From JBOGZI01 sp050697275 (lineage in GTDB: Bacteria > Actinomycetota > Thermoleophilia > Solirubrobacterales > 70-9), in contig JBOGZI010000229.1 in NCBI GenBank assembly GCA_050697275.1, forward strand, positions 1 through 6,412: 6,412 nt of DNA, read 5' to 3'. This document shows, piece by piece, positions 5,639 through 6,412 of the stretch. The stretch's first letter is position 1; every line of letters begins with the position of its first letter. The notes under the pieces are model-generated. The model ran no database searches, was not told where the DNA came from, and worked only from the letters and a program-made list of their open reading frames with translations. The translations under genes were made by a program, and so were the position numbers.

Positions 5639-6412
5639 TCAGAGGGCCAGGCCGATCGGATCCTCGAGCAGCTCGCGGATCCGCCTGAGGAAGACGGCGC
5701 CGTCCGCGCCGTAGAGGATGCGGTGGTCGCAGGCGAGGGTGACGCCCATCATCTGCCGCGGTTCGATCCAGCCGCTCGCGTTGACCACCGGCTTCGCCTT
5801 CAGCTCTCCGATCGCGAGGATCGCCGCCTGGGGAGTGTTGATCACCGCCTGGAAGTTGGAGATTCCGTACATGCCGAGGTTGGAGACCGTGAAGGTGCCG
5901 CCGGAGAGCTCCGGTGGGGTGATCTGCCCGTCGCGGACCCGGCCGGCGAGGGCCCGCGTCTCGGCCGCGATCTGGCGCAGGCCCTTGAGGTCCGCGTCGA
6001 AGACCGTGGGCACCACCAGGGCGTCCTGGGCGGCGACGGCCACCCCGACGTTGACCCGCGAGTAGAGCTCGATCCGGCCGTCGCGGTAGGCGCCGTTGGC
6101 GCGGGGATGCTCGCGCAGGGCGAGGGCGCAGGCCTTGACGATCATGTCGTTGAAGGTGGGCACGAGCTCGCCCTCGCCGGCCATCTCCTTCAGCCGGGCC
6201 CGGGCCTCGACCGCGGCGGTCATGTCGATCTCGGCCTCGAGCTGGAAGTGGGGGGCGGTCGCCTTCGACTCCGCCATCCGCCGCGCCACGGTCTGCTGCA
6301 GCTTGGTCAGCTCGACCACCTCGACCTGGCCCTTCGCCGTCTCCGGCTTCTCCTTGGCGCCGGGGGTGGGACCGGCGGGGGCGGCCGGAGCGGGCCGGGC
6401 CGGTGCAGCGGG
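5639..6412 (-). CDS. Pyruvate-type 2-oxo acid dehydrogenase complex E2, C-terminal part (5' end cut by window edge)
   Basis: The frame is open to the last base, so the visible 257 residues are the C-terminal part of a longer E2. The lipoyl and subunit-binding domains would lie outside the window. Visible residues 1-31 are an Ala/Pro-rich linker (PAAPARPAPAAPAGP and onward). An in-frame GTG at 6319 sits at the domain boundary and is not a credible start. The acyltransferase domain begins VELTKLQQTVARRMAESKA. It contains the GGTFTVSNLGMYGI segment typical of pyruvate-dehydrogenase E2, then INTPQAAILAIGE, and ends in ACDHRILYGADGA. The catalytic His is at 5725-5723. The usual HxxxDG motif reads HRILYG, with Tyr (5713-5711) in place of Asp. 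I recall plastid and cyanobacterial E2s with the same Tyr, so the protein is probably active. It differs clearly from the second E2 in the window. Substrate: pyruvate is likely, but acetoin or another 2-oxo acid is possible. Confidence 0.92.
   Translation of the reverse strand, partial: PAAPARPAPAAPAGPTPGAKEKPETAKGQVEVVELTKLQQTVARRMAESKATAPHFQLEAEIDMTAAVEARARLKEMAGEGELVPTFNDMIVKACALALREHPRANGAYRDGRIELYSRVNVGVAVAAQDALVVPTVFDADLKGLRQIAAETRALAGRVRDGQITPPELSGGTFTVSNLGMYGISNFQAVINTPQAAILAIGELKAKPVVNASGWIEPRQMMGVTLACDHRILYGADGAVFLRRIRELLEDPIGLAL

Noticed and set aside
3631..5688. A 685-codon open frame on the plus strand
   Set aside because: It lies antisense to the E1 alpha and SRPBCC-NTF2 genes and crosses the intergenic gap. 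Its translation is Arg/Gly/Ala/Val-rich with no family resemblance. Long antisense frames are expected in DNA this GC-rich.
1..6412. CRISPR arrays, tRNA or rRNA genes, insertion sequences, attachment sites
   Set aside because: I saw no regularly spaced repeats, RNA gene hallmarks, transposase motifs or flanking repeats. Apart from 216 intergenic bases and a 10-base gap, the window is filled by the called genes.

Overview
The window is very GC-rich, and every convincing gene lies on the minus strand, so transcription runs from high to low coordinates. Dense packing, GTG starts, overlapping genes and protein similarity fit a high-GC Actinomycetota. A deep-branching class such as Thermoleophilia is possible, but I cannot fix the taxon from this window. 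The content is central and amino-acid metabolism: genes for lipoate-dependent 2-oxo acid dehydrogenase complexes and an amino acid dehydrogenase.

Region 1 (6412 to 4732) holds the 3' part of a gene for a pyruvate-dehydrogenase-like E2 acyltransferase, cut by the window edge. Ten bases after its stop comes a gene for a two-domain protein, SRPBCC-like followed by NTF2/SnoaL-like. These two are probably the tail of one operon.

Region 2 (4731 to 4516) is the only real intergenic gap, 216 bases. It holds a plausible sigma-70-type promoter (TTGTTT, 18 bases, TATGAT). Downstream of it, in the predicted leader, are two strong inverted repeats at 4613-4640 and 4574-4599. This is the most likely control region for the second operon.

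Region 3 (4515 to 1) is a tightly coupled operon: E1 alpha, E1 beta, E2 with lipoyl, binding and catalytic domains, then a Leu/Val/Phe-type amino acid dehydrogenase that runs off the left edge. The junctions are a 1-base overlap (TGATG), a 20-base overlap and an ATGA overlap. The order suggests a branched-chain amino acid breakdown module. The dehydrogenase would deaminate Val/Leu/Ile to the 2-oxo acid, and the E1/E2 complex would decarboxylate it to the acyl-CoA. The E3 (dihydrolipoamide dehydrogenase) needed to close the cycle is not in the window and would have to come from elsewhere.

The enzymes belong to known families. The less ordinary points are the structured leader, the SRPBCC-NTF2 fusion, a Tyr in place of the usual Asp in the upstream E2 active-site motif, and the direct coupling of the amino acid dehydrogenase to the E2 gene.
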